Source: Candidatus Marispirochaeta associata (lineage in GTDB: Bacteria > Spirochaetota > Spirochaetia > JC444 > Marispirochaetaceae). From it: DNA of 64,000 nucleotides. Made by a program: the position numbers and the translations under genes. Shown here one piece after another: positions 29,101-34,169 of this stretch. Where the stretch lies: assembly GCA_001749745.1 (NCBI GenBank), contig JWTM01000186.1, forward strand, positions 140,119 to 204,118, read 5' to 3'. The stretch's first letter is position 1, and each line of letters starts with the position of its first letter. The notes beneath the pieces are model-generated. The model was not told the DNA's origin. It worked only from the letters and a program-made list of their open reading frames with translations, and did not search any database.

Positions 29101-30359
29101 AAGAGAACCGCCTTCTCGCCGTAAGCGATGCCAACACCGACGCTCAGTTCCGCTACGACGCCGATAACCAACGAACCATCAAATACTCACGAGGAACCGA
29201 GACCCTCTACTTCGGTCAGTTCTCATCCGGGGTAACCTTACTCGGAGTGTTCAGACAATCGAAGCACATCTACTTAGGAGAGACCAGGATCGCGACCAGA
29301 CTCAACATCGAAGGCGAGAACACCTCAGGCTACGAACTGAACAACACCTACTATTACCATGCCGACCACCTCGGAAGCGCCCAGCACGTAACCAAGGAAC
29401 CCAACACCCAGCTCGGCGAAGAGACCTGGTACGAACACATCGAGTACACCCCCTACGGCGAGCTCTGGGAAGAGCAGCAGTCGGACTCGTTGGATATGAT
29501 ACCCTTTAGGTTCACCGGCAAGGAGTGGGACGAGGAGACCAAGCTCTATTATTACGGGGCGAGGTACCTTGATCCGAAGCGGGGGAGATGGTTGTCGAGT
29601 GATCCGGCGATGGATGGGTTGAATTGGTATGGGTATTGTGAGAATAACCCTTTGATTTTTACCGACCCTGATGGATTGCAGCCGGTAATCAGTAGCTGGC
29701 GAGGAACACTGATAACACCGCTTAATTATGCCGGATCTCCTCAAAGACGTGATCAGTTGATGACATCTCAGGATTCTACGCGAGCTAATGATCGCTATGC
29801 AAAGGGTCAGGGTGGTAATTTTAATATGCCAGCAGACTGGAAAACCTGGTGTAATCAGTCAACCTATGATGTATCATTTGCTACCGGTTTTATTCGTTCA
29901 GTATTCGGTGGTGGGGCTGATCGAAGCAACTGGAGAGACGGATCGTATAACACGAATGCAAATGCCGCTGCGCGTACACTGGCTGCCAACGCCAAAGTTG
30001 GAGAAAGATATGCACCAGATGATCCTCGATTTGTGAAATCAGTAACTGCAGAAAACGCACAGAAACTCGCGAATGATGGCTTTACGGTAATTGCCGCATG
30101 GGAGAATGCAAGTGGTGAACCAGGACACCTTGCAACGGTGAGGCCAGATGAAGGTGAATATAACGATAATCTTGGACCTCGTGTCTCAAATATTGGTGAC
30201 GGAGTAGGCTTGAGTTGGGTTCGAGAGGCTTTTGGTGTTGATTCTTATTATTCTGGTACAGCTGAAAACATGGATGACATCAAATACTATTATTATCCAA
30301 ATCAAGATTTCGAATATGACGCGACGCAATCGAATAACAGGTGGGGTTATAATGATTAA
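20193..30359 (+). CDS. Giant SpvB/TcdB/Rhs polymorphic toxin with papain-like amidase tip
   Basis: 3388 residues. The order is a Sec-type signal (residues 1-29), a ZU5-like domain (about 55-170), an SpvB domain (about 190-480), FG-GAP/VCBS-like repeats with D-x-DGDGLxD loops near 654, 1724, 1820 and 1970, a TcdB middle/N-like region (about 1985-2100), RHS/YD repeats (about 2200-3050) and an Rhs core ending at DPDGL (3158-3162). The last 226 residues are the variable tip. They contain WCNQSTYDV with Cys3220 and GEPGHLATVRP with His3312, spaced as in NlpC/P60-type papain-fold amidases. The tip is AT-richer than the core, a sign of tip exchange. AAGGAAG lies before the ATG. The 3' end overlaps a lipoprotein gene, the candidate immunity partner. 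Confidence 0.9.
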   Translation: MENRVTNRIIALCLLECLIFSLYAPPLVAHPATSGMIKTAQQNCAPSLIAEFTVTPQDGGGYRSDSVSIEIPKGAVLKKTVIRIERLPAVEALDPAMANATAGASGYRFLPDGQRFVTPVKITLPYDVRLNRSEAALNMLSSYYFDEKARCWRRLERISLNREQATITSLSTHFSDMIASTLTLPEGPQSVDFDVNSIKMINAADPTAEVARLQGLEAGPFGAAEFLLPLRIPRGRGKATPRLALSYSSEHRNGWMGRGFDIYVPAISIDTRFGLPQYQRKDTYLLEGEELVAMNDADFEARVQFRQRREGRFARIIWDTVEGHWEVTDKDGTMRIYGLKNGWSGKGPERVDAFRWYLSRIMDANGNTVEYEYETDEENNYTYLHTIRYSGRIDYQEVALDNPDEDGLYSVHFTIDSEIRPDRRIDARGRYLSKLTGRLEEVEVAYDGLTIRRYRFTYEPNLFGQTQLTAVAEYDSAGKLFYRYGFDYFDLETMGEGFKAFGSDEFSEEQILLAGPQDVETFKKERTRSLGASLYTGVSVYSLAWKRWKFYWKRFAHFGVRGGFADSASRTEELLLDLSGDGVPDALSAYGRDLDMIPLDWVGRSTLNESSLGRLPEELSRTEGNSKSVGLSAGLMPLSGAATWQWGQSRTKSSFIDFDGDGLIDFASSGDSSYRRNSGGGFEAESIRVDTAASSMSFNELTEKQARNLEKSYYLQEPVRKWKAYRGGVIEIENSVGAVHGSSPTVEAKTYIDSTVHAYNGDINSIGDPQTIENVEVDRDAEIFFHLDTLGDSRNDSVDWRTKIRYRELKFFDEWNTAAFFRDPPSPVRNSLPWNDGRLELIYKQNRRTDPEDSNYWEYSLKSDWRNFSNSLLRGVYASLYEHGYAIPGKLDQDLFMALLGEASNTMHSRTVGETTYYSLSNRSRLFFSFRYAPEEKAFYRISPAGDSIISSNWNAWYHSLSPAQRARLREAVYPRFLDGEEILPANDGSAYWVRRSAAADLQEENELYDSYSPEQSLGTRNTASGILLDREYPSSADDPEALVFLRLNAADEWELLRLDGESEEFVPVTVAESGSILTVSYLRDGVERKYTLTERDALLSRLPKETYEGEVSEAVLAGMVFTPDTYSCLAAENWNSIYAASEEDERFLLDLFYEEESQSGDHLLKADESIMAEEIEYLRADAIHLVDAKSADGVDSIFNRLSDGRSGITTLSSAEYTAFTDFFADPLYAGNFFSELVTSSGDSLYVPRSAMSAEEEAEWIDMIKQYRRDVELFPYYRANNPADGDAYTLRDGLSIEDENIVRTLLSGLKLSVYKRLDRSLIYRSDAAFLVTDIGLRDKGVLESLAPVISGTSSSLKAGRIRIPLIQDERGLEYREILFRQPDSQRDYSAEELVDYSIIENLELNAEIIGGAAAADFEGLDQEEPPREAFRGGGNGWFYGAWTGYHDWDEKKLLDTPGYTNDISDVTEADDPALRGQEPPPPPYFLPMTPNEPDLEFISTGRDPQLPVAPDAWLGRLSEYSDAEWDADGTMTFTQYRFAAFIDESTMSPERYGGDTFYRVPRTETAAGSSSLSSLRKSKSESFDLSGGVDLLGGKVSHNNGSSWQYRDFQDINGDRIPDVIIFPSDGGMNASVLFGSINPDSSYQLSRPHAIAAAYDYIVKSDNDGYGVGASPASTGGGLESGIKDGKWTSLDVAIAEAPPGASLSFNAAAGETVTKVGLVDINGDGLPDQLSRHGGGALKTALNTGAAFPSDSQTEWDNAMHDLIKNGMFGATKRSEGIAYSNVGSFGESVGYSTGGQVSIGATGSLSGSVNRDIYSLIDFNGDGLLDQVMKRPETSYFEVRFNLGDRFASTTTKLYKPEWTNVDLASMMISSLQSNISTVIESFTGLKVPNELNFVAEGIGSWDYEDHFGAELNPLIVEDVLNYANGLSLSFGSNLTFKIPFWNILVLEFVPGVNGSTVTTSSSLMTRDITGDGLPDHILRVPGEDTIRVMENRMGKVGLLKSVNTPFGGRTEIDYQRVGNTSAMPQSRWVLKTVTMTDGFEGDLTRPGSHSYTSRYEFANGVYDRQERIFCGFGTVRKIRYTAEDQIASVREDIYAVDPVHPDNFYRRGLLKGRTVYDKHPVLASDEKTYQRSETVYDFPGSPITTSFFPKVREERHYQYDADTGESVAKHMRYNQYDPYGNVLELTDFGVDERDDDNMSAVISYANLNDDRYLHAHPKSIEVTDSSGTIRKRTGSYDQRGNLIELKQYYTESKFTLHELEYDPTYGNLTAMEDPRGHTIEVEYDPTLHTFPTEIRSLNRRDFSAPTYTSFMSWNYLYGKEATLIDQNGNLQTRSYDTFGRMTKVFSPYDDTGGMPAVAFGYTTPDNSNSTFNPWHAITVNKVSREQASSDDMLTAATADGLGRIIQTAKEGEVHSHEQGGGSTVLGWNCSGMIVYDGAGRVIQEGQTVFLDEPVGSGLNATPPSLVGLKRPTIRNYDAVDRPVLTQLPTAPEDKAITIFMKYGIEGDSLLEKVTDPNGNIAETLKDVRGNAVEVRRSDAAETLLKKATYTYNPLGELLQSLEHDLEQNKTYPVEYSYDLLGRRTSITSPDAGHIVFEYDAAGNLTRKVDSNLRAQGKAKTYQYDGHNRLTTVLYPFTDDTTYEYGGKSAPYNGAGRLIRRSDASGTIDYRYGKLGEVTYTERSLNRFHDYDGHKNAVTQFRYDYLGRLEEMTYPDGEVVVYDYDAGGQVTRITSTGKGETTDYVTKIGYDEYGQRNYIAYGNGVETVYTYDPYRRWLKSISTVDRRTGTEYQNIEYEFDAVGNIEQSVNNVFDYRTEQNYSYDALYQLKGATGTYNHTPNGLNFYTSTYTQDYTFDTLGNFTNKQSTQRYNSTASPKHELNYNLDYTYYEGSAHRAEWIGDIYFSYDANGNLIEEREGGPNSEVIAGTSTLQKHENLRTVNRGFALVRNPEEEDEEGYIRSYTWDEENRLLAVSDANTDAQFRYDADNQRTIKYSRGTETLYFGQFSSGVTLLGVFRQSKHIYLGETRIATRLNIEGENTSGYELNNTYYYHADHLGSAQHVTKEPNTQLGEETWYEHIEYTPYGELWEEQQSDSLDMIPFRFTGKEWDEETKLYYYGARYLDPKRGRWLSSDPAMDGLNWYGYCENNPLIFTDPDGLQPVISSWRGTLITPLNYAGSPQRRDQLMTSQDSTRANDRYAKGQGGNFNMPADWKTWCNQSTYDVSFATGFIRSVFGGGADRSNWRDGSYNTNANAAARTLAANAKVGERYAPDDPRFVKSVTAENAQKLANDGFTVIAAWENASGEPGHLATVRPDEGEYNDNLGPRVSNIGDGVGLSWVREAFGVDSYYSGTAENMDDIKYYYYPNQDFEYDATQSNNRWGYND

Positions 30360-31086
30360 CAGAACAATTCTATTACTTGTTGGCATCGCTATGGTGTGTG
30401 GTTGTTCAGGGAGAACAGGTGAAAGCTCAGAGTCCATTAGTGCTGAGACTGATCAGAACCAACCTGAAGAGTCAATGGTTGAATGGGTTTCCTTTGAGAG
30501 CTATATCGAGAATAGATTTGAGAATTTTAATATTCGATATAGAGAGAAAGGAAATTTCACAGGTAGCACTTTCAATGAAGAGATTATTTTTTTTGAAGAC
30601 CCCGAAAGACGTTTAAACCTTGGCGATGAGGATAAGATCACCGATGTTCATCTTTTCATTTATTCAAACGAAGGATTGATAAAGGAGGAACAACTTTCAT
30701 TATTCACCTTGCCTTACGGAGATTCTGAAAGGGAAGCGGTGTTACGTTCAACGGAATCATTTGAGGTGGAACCAAGGCCATATTTTTCATTGGATCTAAA
30801 TGGAAATGGTAGAAACGAGATCTATTTTTTTGGTCTGAACGGTATTCTCTTCGGGGTTTTAGGTATTGAATTCCATAACGAAGAAATTAAGGTCATATTA
30901 GACAGTTCTATTTATACAAAGATCTTGAATACTTTAGAACTAATCAAAGAGACGGATGAGGGTCCAGTTTTACGTTTAGTAGGCGAAGGGAATGCCCAAC
31001 TTTCACCGGGTCAGAAGGACTGGTATGAACTTGCTTGGGATACTGATGAAGCAGAGTACGTCTTAATTGATCAAGGCATACAATAA
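30352..31086 (+). CDS. Lipoprotein, candidate immunity protein for the Rhs tip
   Basis: 244 residues from the ATG at 30352, which overlaps the Rhs stop (ATGATTAA) and has GGTGGGG just upstream. The signal LLLVGIAMVCGC resembles a lipobox, giving a lipid-anchored periplasmic protein. The mature part is acidic, with an Asp-rich DLNGNGRNEIYFFG segment. No family is recognised. Overlap with the toxin gene, small size, low GC and outward location are typical of immunity genes, and a lipoprotein would fit a toxin that cuts peptidoglycan. Immunity is inferred. Confidence 0.68.
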   Translation: MINRTILLLVGIAMVCGCSGRTGESSESISAETDQNQPEESMVEWVSFESYIENRFENFNIRYREKGNFTGSTFNEEIIFFEDPERRLNLGDEDKITDVHLFIYSNEGLIKEEQLSLFTLPYGDSEREAVLRSTESFEVEPRPYFSLDLNGNGRNEIYFFGLNGILFGVLGIEFHNEEIKVILDSSIYTKILNTLELIKETDEGPVLRLVGEGNAQLSPGQKDWYELAWDTDEAEYVLIDQGIQ

Positions 31087-31104
31087 TGTGCCTGGGGTAT
31101 TAGG

Positions 31105-31180
31105 CCGCCGAATGTGCTAATTGAGCTGCGACCCGCGAGAGCATCGCGGGGCGTCTGCTCCAATTAATCGATTCGGCGGT
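31105..31180 (+). repeat. Structured inverted repeat, attC-like, copy 1
   Basis: CCGCCGAAT (31105-31113) pairs with ATTCGGCGG (31171-31179), then CTAATTG with CAATTAA, and an inner hairpin CCCGCGA/TCGCGGG (31132-31150). The result is a 75-base folded element between the immunity candidate and a toxin-antitoxin pair. Its shape recalls integron attC sites, but the canonical core-site triplets (AAC/GTT) are not visible. Part of it recurs at 32759-32807. Confidence 0.55.
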
Positions 31181-31214
31181 GTGTAGAATAGGCCTTTCCT
31201 TTACCCCGCAGGAG

Positions 31215-31231
31215 TGTTATACTTGTTATAC
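31215..31231 (+). promoter_or_regulatory. Tandem TGTTATAC repeats upstream of RelB-like gene
   Basis: TGTTATAC occurs twice, 9 bases apart (31215-31222, 31224-31231), directly before the antitoxin ribosome-binding site. TATACT inside it could be a -10 box. Ribbon-helix-helix antitoxins commonly bind short tandem repeats over their own promoter, so this is a candidate autoregulatory operator. Confidence 0.45.
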
Positions 31232-31243
31232 ACGGAGGTTGTC

Positions 31244-31456
31244 ATGCTTGCTGTAAGACTTGATCCTAACATGGAAGAAGAGCTGAACAAGCTTTCTAAA
31301 GAAACGGGAAGAAGCAAAAGCTATTATGTAAAACAGGCAATTGAAAACTTTCTCGAAGATAGAGCAGATTACCTACTTGCTCTTTCTGTACTAGAGAAAA
31401 ATGAACCCCGGAAACCGATAAAGTTAGTGAGAAAAGATCTTGGCTTGGACGATTGA
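31244..31456 (+). CDS. RelB-like ribbon-helix-helix antitoxin
   Basis: 70 residues from ATG 31244, with GGAGG a few bases upstream; an in-frame GTG further up lacks such a site. The protein starts with the ribbon-helix-helix sequence MLAVRLDPNMEEELNKL and RSKSYYVKQAIENFLED, followed by a C-terminal tail that would wrap the toxin. It overlaps the toxin gene by 17 bases. It is expected to neutralise the RelE/ParE-like protein encoded next and repress the operon. Confidence 0.88.
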   Translation: MLAVRLDPNMEEELNKLSKETGRSKSYYVKQAIENFLEDRADYLLALSVLEKNEPRKPIKLVRKDLGLDD

Positions 31457-31706
31457 ATTTTCTGAAACCTCAGAGAAACAACTAAAAAAAATAGATCGGC
31501 AATGGCAGCGTGCTATATTAGATTATTTAGAAGCAGAAATAGCCCCACTCGAGGATCCGCGGCAACGAGGGAAAGCTCTTGTAGGTGATAAAAAGGGCCT
31601 GTGGCGTTATCGAGTTAACGATTATCGAATTATTTGCCAGATTCTGGATTCCGAATTAGTAGTGGTTGCTTTAACGATCGCACACCGGAAAGAAGTCTAT
31701 AAATAA
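31440..31706 (+). CDS. RelE/ParE-family toxin
   Basis: 88 residues starting at a TTG inside the antitoxin gene, giving AWTIEFSETSEKQLKKIDRQ. The family motifs GLWRYRVNDYRIICQI and VVALTIAHRKEVY are present, which matches RelE-type mRNA interferases in size and in the basic Arg/Tyr/His set. The antitoxin lies immediately upstream with a 17-base overlap, so the two form a type II toxin-antitoxin module. Whether it cuts mRNA or targets gyrase, as ParE does, is not decided by sequence. Confidence 0.88.
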   Translation: MAWTIEFSETSEKQLKKIDRQWQRAILDYLEAEIAPLEDPRQRGKALVGDKKGLWRYRVNDYRIICQILDSELVVVALTIAHRKEVYK

Positions 31707-31809
31707 AAAACCAAGCAGAAAGAATCTGTTTTGATAAAGACACTCGTTTGCAGTGAAGGACAGGTTCTTTCTTCCTTATCCACCGTCTGTGGCGACCCAA
31801 AAGGGTGGC

Positions 31810-32190
31810 CTACCCCCCGGTAACAATAAACCGCCGCCACTCGACTTTGCTGTTGCGGAAATTGATAAGATAGCCGACCGGCACCTTCGACAACCGCAGA
31901 TAGTTTATAAGCTGCGCCTCCATAGCCCCGGTGAACTGCCGCACAGACTTGAGTTCCAGAATAATCTTGTCGGCTACGACCAGATCGGCAATTTAGCCGC
32001 GAGCAAGCTCGCCTTTGTAGTAGAGCGTATAAATCTTCTCCGTGCTGAACGGTATCCCTCGCCGGCGAAACTCGATGACCAATGCCCCATGATAAGCCGA
32101 CTCGAGAAGGCCTGGTCCCAAAATGTTATGAACCGAGAAAACCGCCCCCAAAACTTGGTGAGATAACTCCTTAAACGCAACCTGTGCCAT
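31810..32190 (-). pseudogene. GxxExxY protein gene, copy A, interrupted by stop codon
   Basis: Reads MAQVAFKELSHQVLGAVF and so on from ATG 32190 (AGGAGGTGCGAT upstream) and is near-identical in protein to the intact copy at 33562-33942. Codon 66 is TAA (31993-31995) where copy B has TAC (Tyr in GGYIADLV). Downstream of the stop the same frame continues with the nuclease-like IILELKSVRQFTG and ends at 31810. A single substitution therefore disables it, unless the stop is read through. The family motif is GLLESAY. The family is predicted PD-(D/E)XK-like but not characterised. Confidence 0.82.
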
Positions 32191-32194
32191 ATCG

Positions 32195-32368
32195 CACCTC
32201 CTGTTTTTCTTCCCCCCCACCGGCCAAGCGAGGAGCAGTCAAGGGCGTAGCGATTCGCCGAAGGCGACATCGCAGCCCGAGGCTTTGCGAAGCAAAACGC
32301 AGGAGCGAAGAGCGACAGCGATCCTTGACAGCGACGAGCGGAAGGTAGAGAGAAAAGAACAGGAGGCG
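32195..32368. repeat. Fold-back leader of GxxExxY copy A
   Basis: Within the 636 bases lacking an intact gene between 32191 and 32826. CACCTCCTGT (32195-32204) faces ACAGGAGGCG (32359-32368), and GTCAAGG (32238-32244) faces CCTTGAC (32323-32329). Between them lie smaller hairpins (GCGATTCGCC-GAA-GGCGACATCGC; TTTGC-GAA-GCAAA). The outer arm includes the gene's ribosome-binding site. The same fold-back, with a shorter centre, precedes copy B. Confidence 0.7.
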
Positions 32369-32387
32369 GAAGAAAAAAAAAGTTAAC

Positions 32388-32404
32388 CGCTGATGGGCGC
32401 TGAT
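32388..32404. repeat. CGCTGAT direct repeats, copy A
   Basis: CGCTGAT occurs at 32388-32394 and 32398-32404, 10 bases apart, beyond the fold-back. The same pair is found beside copy B. Such short repeats next to GxxExxY genes appear to be part of the repeated unit. Confidence 0.6.
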
Positions 32405-32552
32405 GTTTGGGGTATGGCGGTGGAGTTGTGCACTGATACATATCGGGTAGTGCACAGAAGCCATATGTGATTATTTTCAAATTGACAAAATTTTGCTATA
32501 CTCCAGTCATCATGAAAAGTTCTGGCATACAATTCAGATTCCATAGATAAGC

Positions 32553-32613
32553 GCACCGCCCCCCTGCGCAGCCCCATAAATATCAGTGGTTCACTAACTC
32601 CCCTAATCAGCAC
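32553..32613. repeat. Outer end of GxxExxY repeat unit, copy A
   Basis: GCACCGCCCCCCTGCG (32553-32568) and a following stretch TATCAGTGGTTCACTAACTC (32581-32600) recur near 34170-34262 beside copy B with few changes. They mark the outer limit of the duplicated unit. Confidence 0.6.
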
Positions 32614-32793
32614 CCGGCAAAACCACGGCGTCAACCTCTCATCAAGCTCAATCAAGAATGCCGCCCCCAAACTCCTCGAGAAGAAAGTTGAGAAGGCCCA
32701 AAAAGCCCTCTCCGCCTACATGAACCACATCTTCGGCATCGACTCGGAAGAGGAAGACCCCGCGAGATCAACGCGGGACGTCTGCTCCAATTA
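32614..32793 (+). pseudogene. Coding-like remnant merging into the attC-like repeat
   Basis: An open + strand frame reads LLEKKVEKAQKALSAYMNHI and FGIDSEEEDP, a plausible protein C terminus, and then runs into the structured repeat, which supplies the stop (TAA at 32791-32793). There is no start codon or ribosome-binding site in a sensible place. It looks like the truncated 3' end of a displaced gene. The parent family is not recognised. Confidence 0.4.
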
Positions 32794-32807
32794 ATCGATT
32801 CGGCGGT
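32759..32807 (+). repeat. attC-like repeat, copy 2 (right half)
   Basis: The 29 bases at 32779-32807 are identical to 31152-31180, and the inner hairpin CCCGCG/CGCGGG is also present, but the left arm is missing and replaced by the coding remnant. This looks like a recombination or deletion joint. Confidence 0.65.
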
Positions 32808-32826
32808 AAGAAAGAAATCCTTTGCC

Positions 32827-33123
32827 TTAAGAGGCCTTTACAATTGATAGCCTCAAACCCAGCGCACGAAGAATCGCATCAAGAGTTTTAATTGTCGGGT
32901 TTCCATCTTCAGAAAGAGACCGGTAGAGATGTTGACGATTCAAATTTGTTTTCTCGGCGAGTTTTGTTATCCCTCCTTGAGCATCAACGACCGTCCTGAT
33001 TGCTTTAAGAAAGGCCGGTAAATTGCCATCAATCTCATAATCCTCCAAGGCTGCCACAAGGTACTCAGTAGCCTCAGATGAATCTTTGACAAGTTCTTTT
33101 ACAAAATCTCTATATTCTTTCAT
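32827..33123 (-). CDS. HigA-like antitoxin (XRE-type)
   Basis: 98 residues of the 'addiction module antidote' type. The helix-turn-helix lies in the C-terminal half: GITKLAEKTNLNRQHLYRSL, then GNPTIKTLDAILRALGL. The gene lies downstream of its toxin gene and overlaps it by 14 bases, the reversed order usual for HigBA. The N-terminal part (EYRDFVKELVKDSSEATEYL) matches the toxin-binding region of this family. It probably represses the pair through the palindrome at 33460-33481. Confidence 0.9.
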   Translation of the reverse strand: MKEYRDFVKELVKDSSEATEYLVAALEDYEIDGNLPAFLKAIRTVVDAQGGITKLAEKTNLNRQHLYRSLSEDGNPTIKTLDAILRALGLRLSIVKAS

Positions 33124-33454
33124 TATTTTGCCTCTCTAAATAGTTTTCCCAGCAAACCTTTGCACGTTTGATGTCCTTCGTTTGGGAGGCCTTAGAACCA
33201 CCGTTTAACAGGATTATCAGGGCATCGCCTACCATACCGAAGTAGATCCGATAACCAGCGCCAAATGTGAATCTGAGTTCATGTAGACCGTCACCCAGCG
33301 CTTTATGATCACCGTGATTCCCTTGCTCAACTCTGTCTAATCTAGAGAGAATCCGTGCCCGTATGGTTCTGTCTAACATGGTAATCCATTGCGTAAAAGG
33401 CTCATTTCCGCTTTCGTCGGAATAGATAATCATACGAAAGGGTTTGACGACCAT
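33110..33454 (-). CDS. HigB-like RelE/ParE-family toxin
   Basis: 114 residues of the gp49/'addiction module killer' type. Family landmarks are SGNEPFTQWITML, IRARILSRLDRVEQGNHGDH, the LRFTFGAGYRIYFG core and LLNGGSKASQTKDI. The likely action is ribosome-dependent mRNA cleavage. The ATG at 33454 is used; a second ATG at 33433 would remove seven residues and fits the usual family N terminus equally well. The antitoxin gene overlaps its 3' end. Confidence 0.9.
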   Translation of the reverse strand: MVVKPFRMIIYSDESGNEPFTQWITMLDRTIRARILSRLDRVEQGNHGDHKALGDGLHELRFTFGAGYRIYFGMVGDALIILLNGGSKASQTKDIKRAKVCWENYLERQNNERI

Positions 33455-33459
33455 ACGCT

Positions 33460-33481
33460 ATTGTCGCATGTACGCGACAAT
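33460..33481. promoter_or_regulatory. Palindromic operator candidate for HigBA-like pair
   Basis: ATTGTCGC-ATGTAC-GCGACAAT: two perfect 8-base arms around 6 bases, 5 bases upstream of the toxin ATG. A palindrome at this place is typical for autorepression by an XRE antitoxin. Its closeness to the first ATG favours the downstream ATG (33433) or a leader-poor mRNA. Confidence 0.6.
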
Positions 33482-33561
33482 GCGGTCAATACGAATCTAT
33501 TAGATAGTTCCGTCTGCTCTAAAGGACGTTAGAAATTGCTGAGCGACCGAAAAGGAGCACG

Positions 33562-33942
33562 CTACTCCTTCGTGACGATAAATCGTCGCCACTCGACTTT
33601 GCTATTGCGGAAGTTGATAAGATACCCGACGGGAACCTTTGAAAGCCGAAGGTAGTTAATAAGCTGCGCCTCCATAGCGCCGGTAAATTGCCGAACCGAC
33701 TTCAATTCCAGAATAATCTTGTCGGCTACGACAAGATCGGCGATGTAACCACCCGCCAACTCGCCTTTGTAATACAGCGGATAAATCTTTTCCGTACTGA
33801 ACGGAATCCCCCGCCGGCGAAACTCGATGACCAAGGCCCCATGATATGCAGACTCGAGGAGACCTGGTCCCAAAATGTTATGCACCGAGAATACGGCTCC
33901 GAGAACCTGGTGAGACAGTTCCTTGAACGCAACCTGTGCCAT
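33562..33942 (-). CDS. GxxExxY protein, copy B (intact)
   Basis: 126 residues from ATG 33942, preceded by AGGAGGTGCGTAT; a longer frame to 33972 runs through that site and is less likely. The name-giving motif is GLLESAY. Later residues YIADLVVADKIILELKSV carry the Asp and Glu-x-Lys of a PD-(D/E)XK nuclease-like fold, and a conserved KVPVGYLINF follows. The role of the family is not established. The gene is the intact member of a duplicated unit that includes a fold-back leader and CGCTGAT repeats. Confidence 0.85.
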   Translation of the reverse strand: MAQVAFKELSHQVLGAVFSVHNILGPGLLESAYHGALVIEFRRRGIPFSTEKIYPLYYKGELAGGYIADLVVADKIILELKSVRQFTGAMEAQLINYLRLSKVPVGYLINFRNSKVEWRRFIVTKE

Positions 33943-33947
33943 ATACG

Positions 33948-34060
33948 CACCTCCTGTTTTCTTGCCCATCAACGGCCAAGCGAGGAGCAGTCAAGGGCAG
34001 AGAGCGCAAGCGTCCCTTGACGGCGACGAGCGGACGGTAGAATGAAAAGAACAGGAGGCG
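33948..34060. repeat. Fold-back leader of GxxExxY copy B
   Basis: In the 366 bases without a gene between 33943 and 34309. CACCTCCTGT (33948-33957) faces ACAGGAGGCG (34051-34060) and GTCAAGGG (33990-33997) faces CCCTTGAC (34014-34021), giving about 50-base imperfect arms. The gene's ribosome-binding site lies in the outer arm, so folding could hide it. Confidence 0.7.
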
Positions 34061-34078
34061 GGAGTAGGGATAGTTCAC

Positions 34079-34095
34079 CGCTGATTGACGCTGAT
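34079..34095. repeat. CGCTGAT direct repeats, copy B
   Basis: CGCTGAT at 34079-34085 and 34089-34095, again 10 bases apart, at the same place relative to the fold-back as in copy A. Confidence 0.6.
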
Positions 34096-34169
34096 GATAA
34101 GGGGTACAGCAAGTAGCTGTTTACTGATAACAAAAGTGCGCGTATGTCATTCAAAATCCAACAATCAGT

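Noticed and set aside
28089..29171. Several antisense open frames inside the Rhs gene
   Set aside because: They arise from repeated Tyr-Asp codons of RHS repeats read on the other strand (Val-rich translations).
20193..30359. CRISPR-like or tandem DNA repeats within the Rhs gene
   Set aside because: The repetition is at protein level (YD repeats) with variable spacing and no conserved DNA unit; no CRISPR array is seen anywhere in the window.
31105..31180. Intrinsic terminator after the immunity gene
   Set aside because: The hairpin is strong, but no T-run follows and half of it is repeated elsewhere, so a recombination-site-like repeat is a better description.
32482..32502. TTGACA followed by TATACT
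   Set aside because: Only 9 bases separate the two boxes, far too short for a sigma-70 promoter, and only a 12-codon frame follows.
32383..32670. 95-codon minus-strand open frame
   Set aside because: It runs through the CGCTGAT repeats and outer end of the GxxExxY unit; the similar frame beside copy B diverges in protein, so it reflects the repeat and not a gene.
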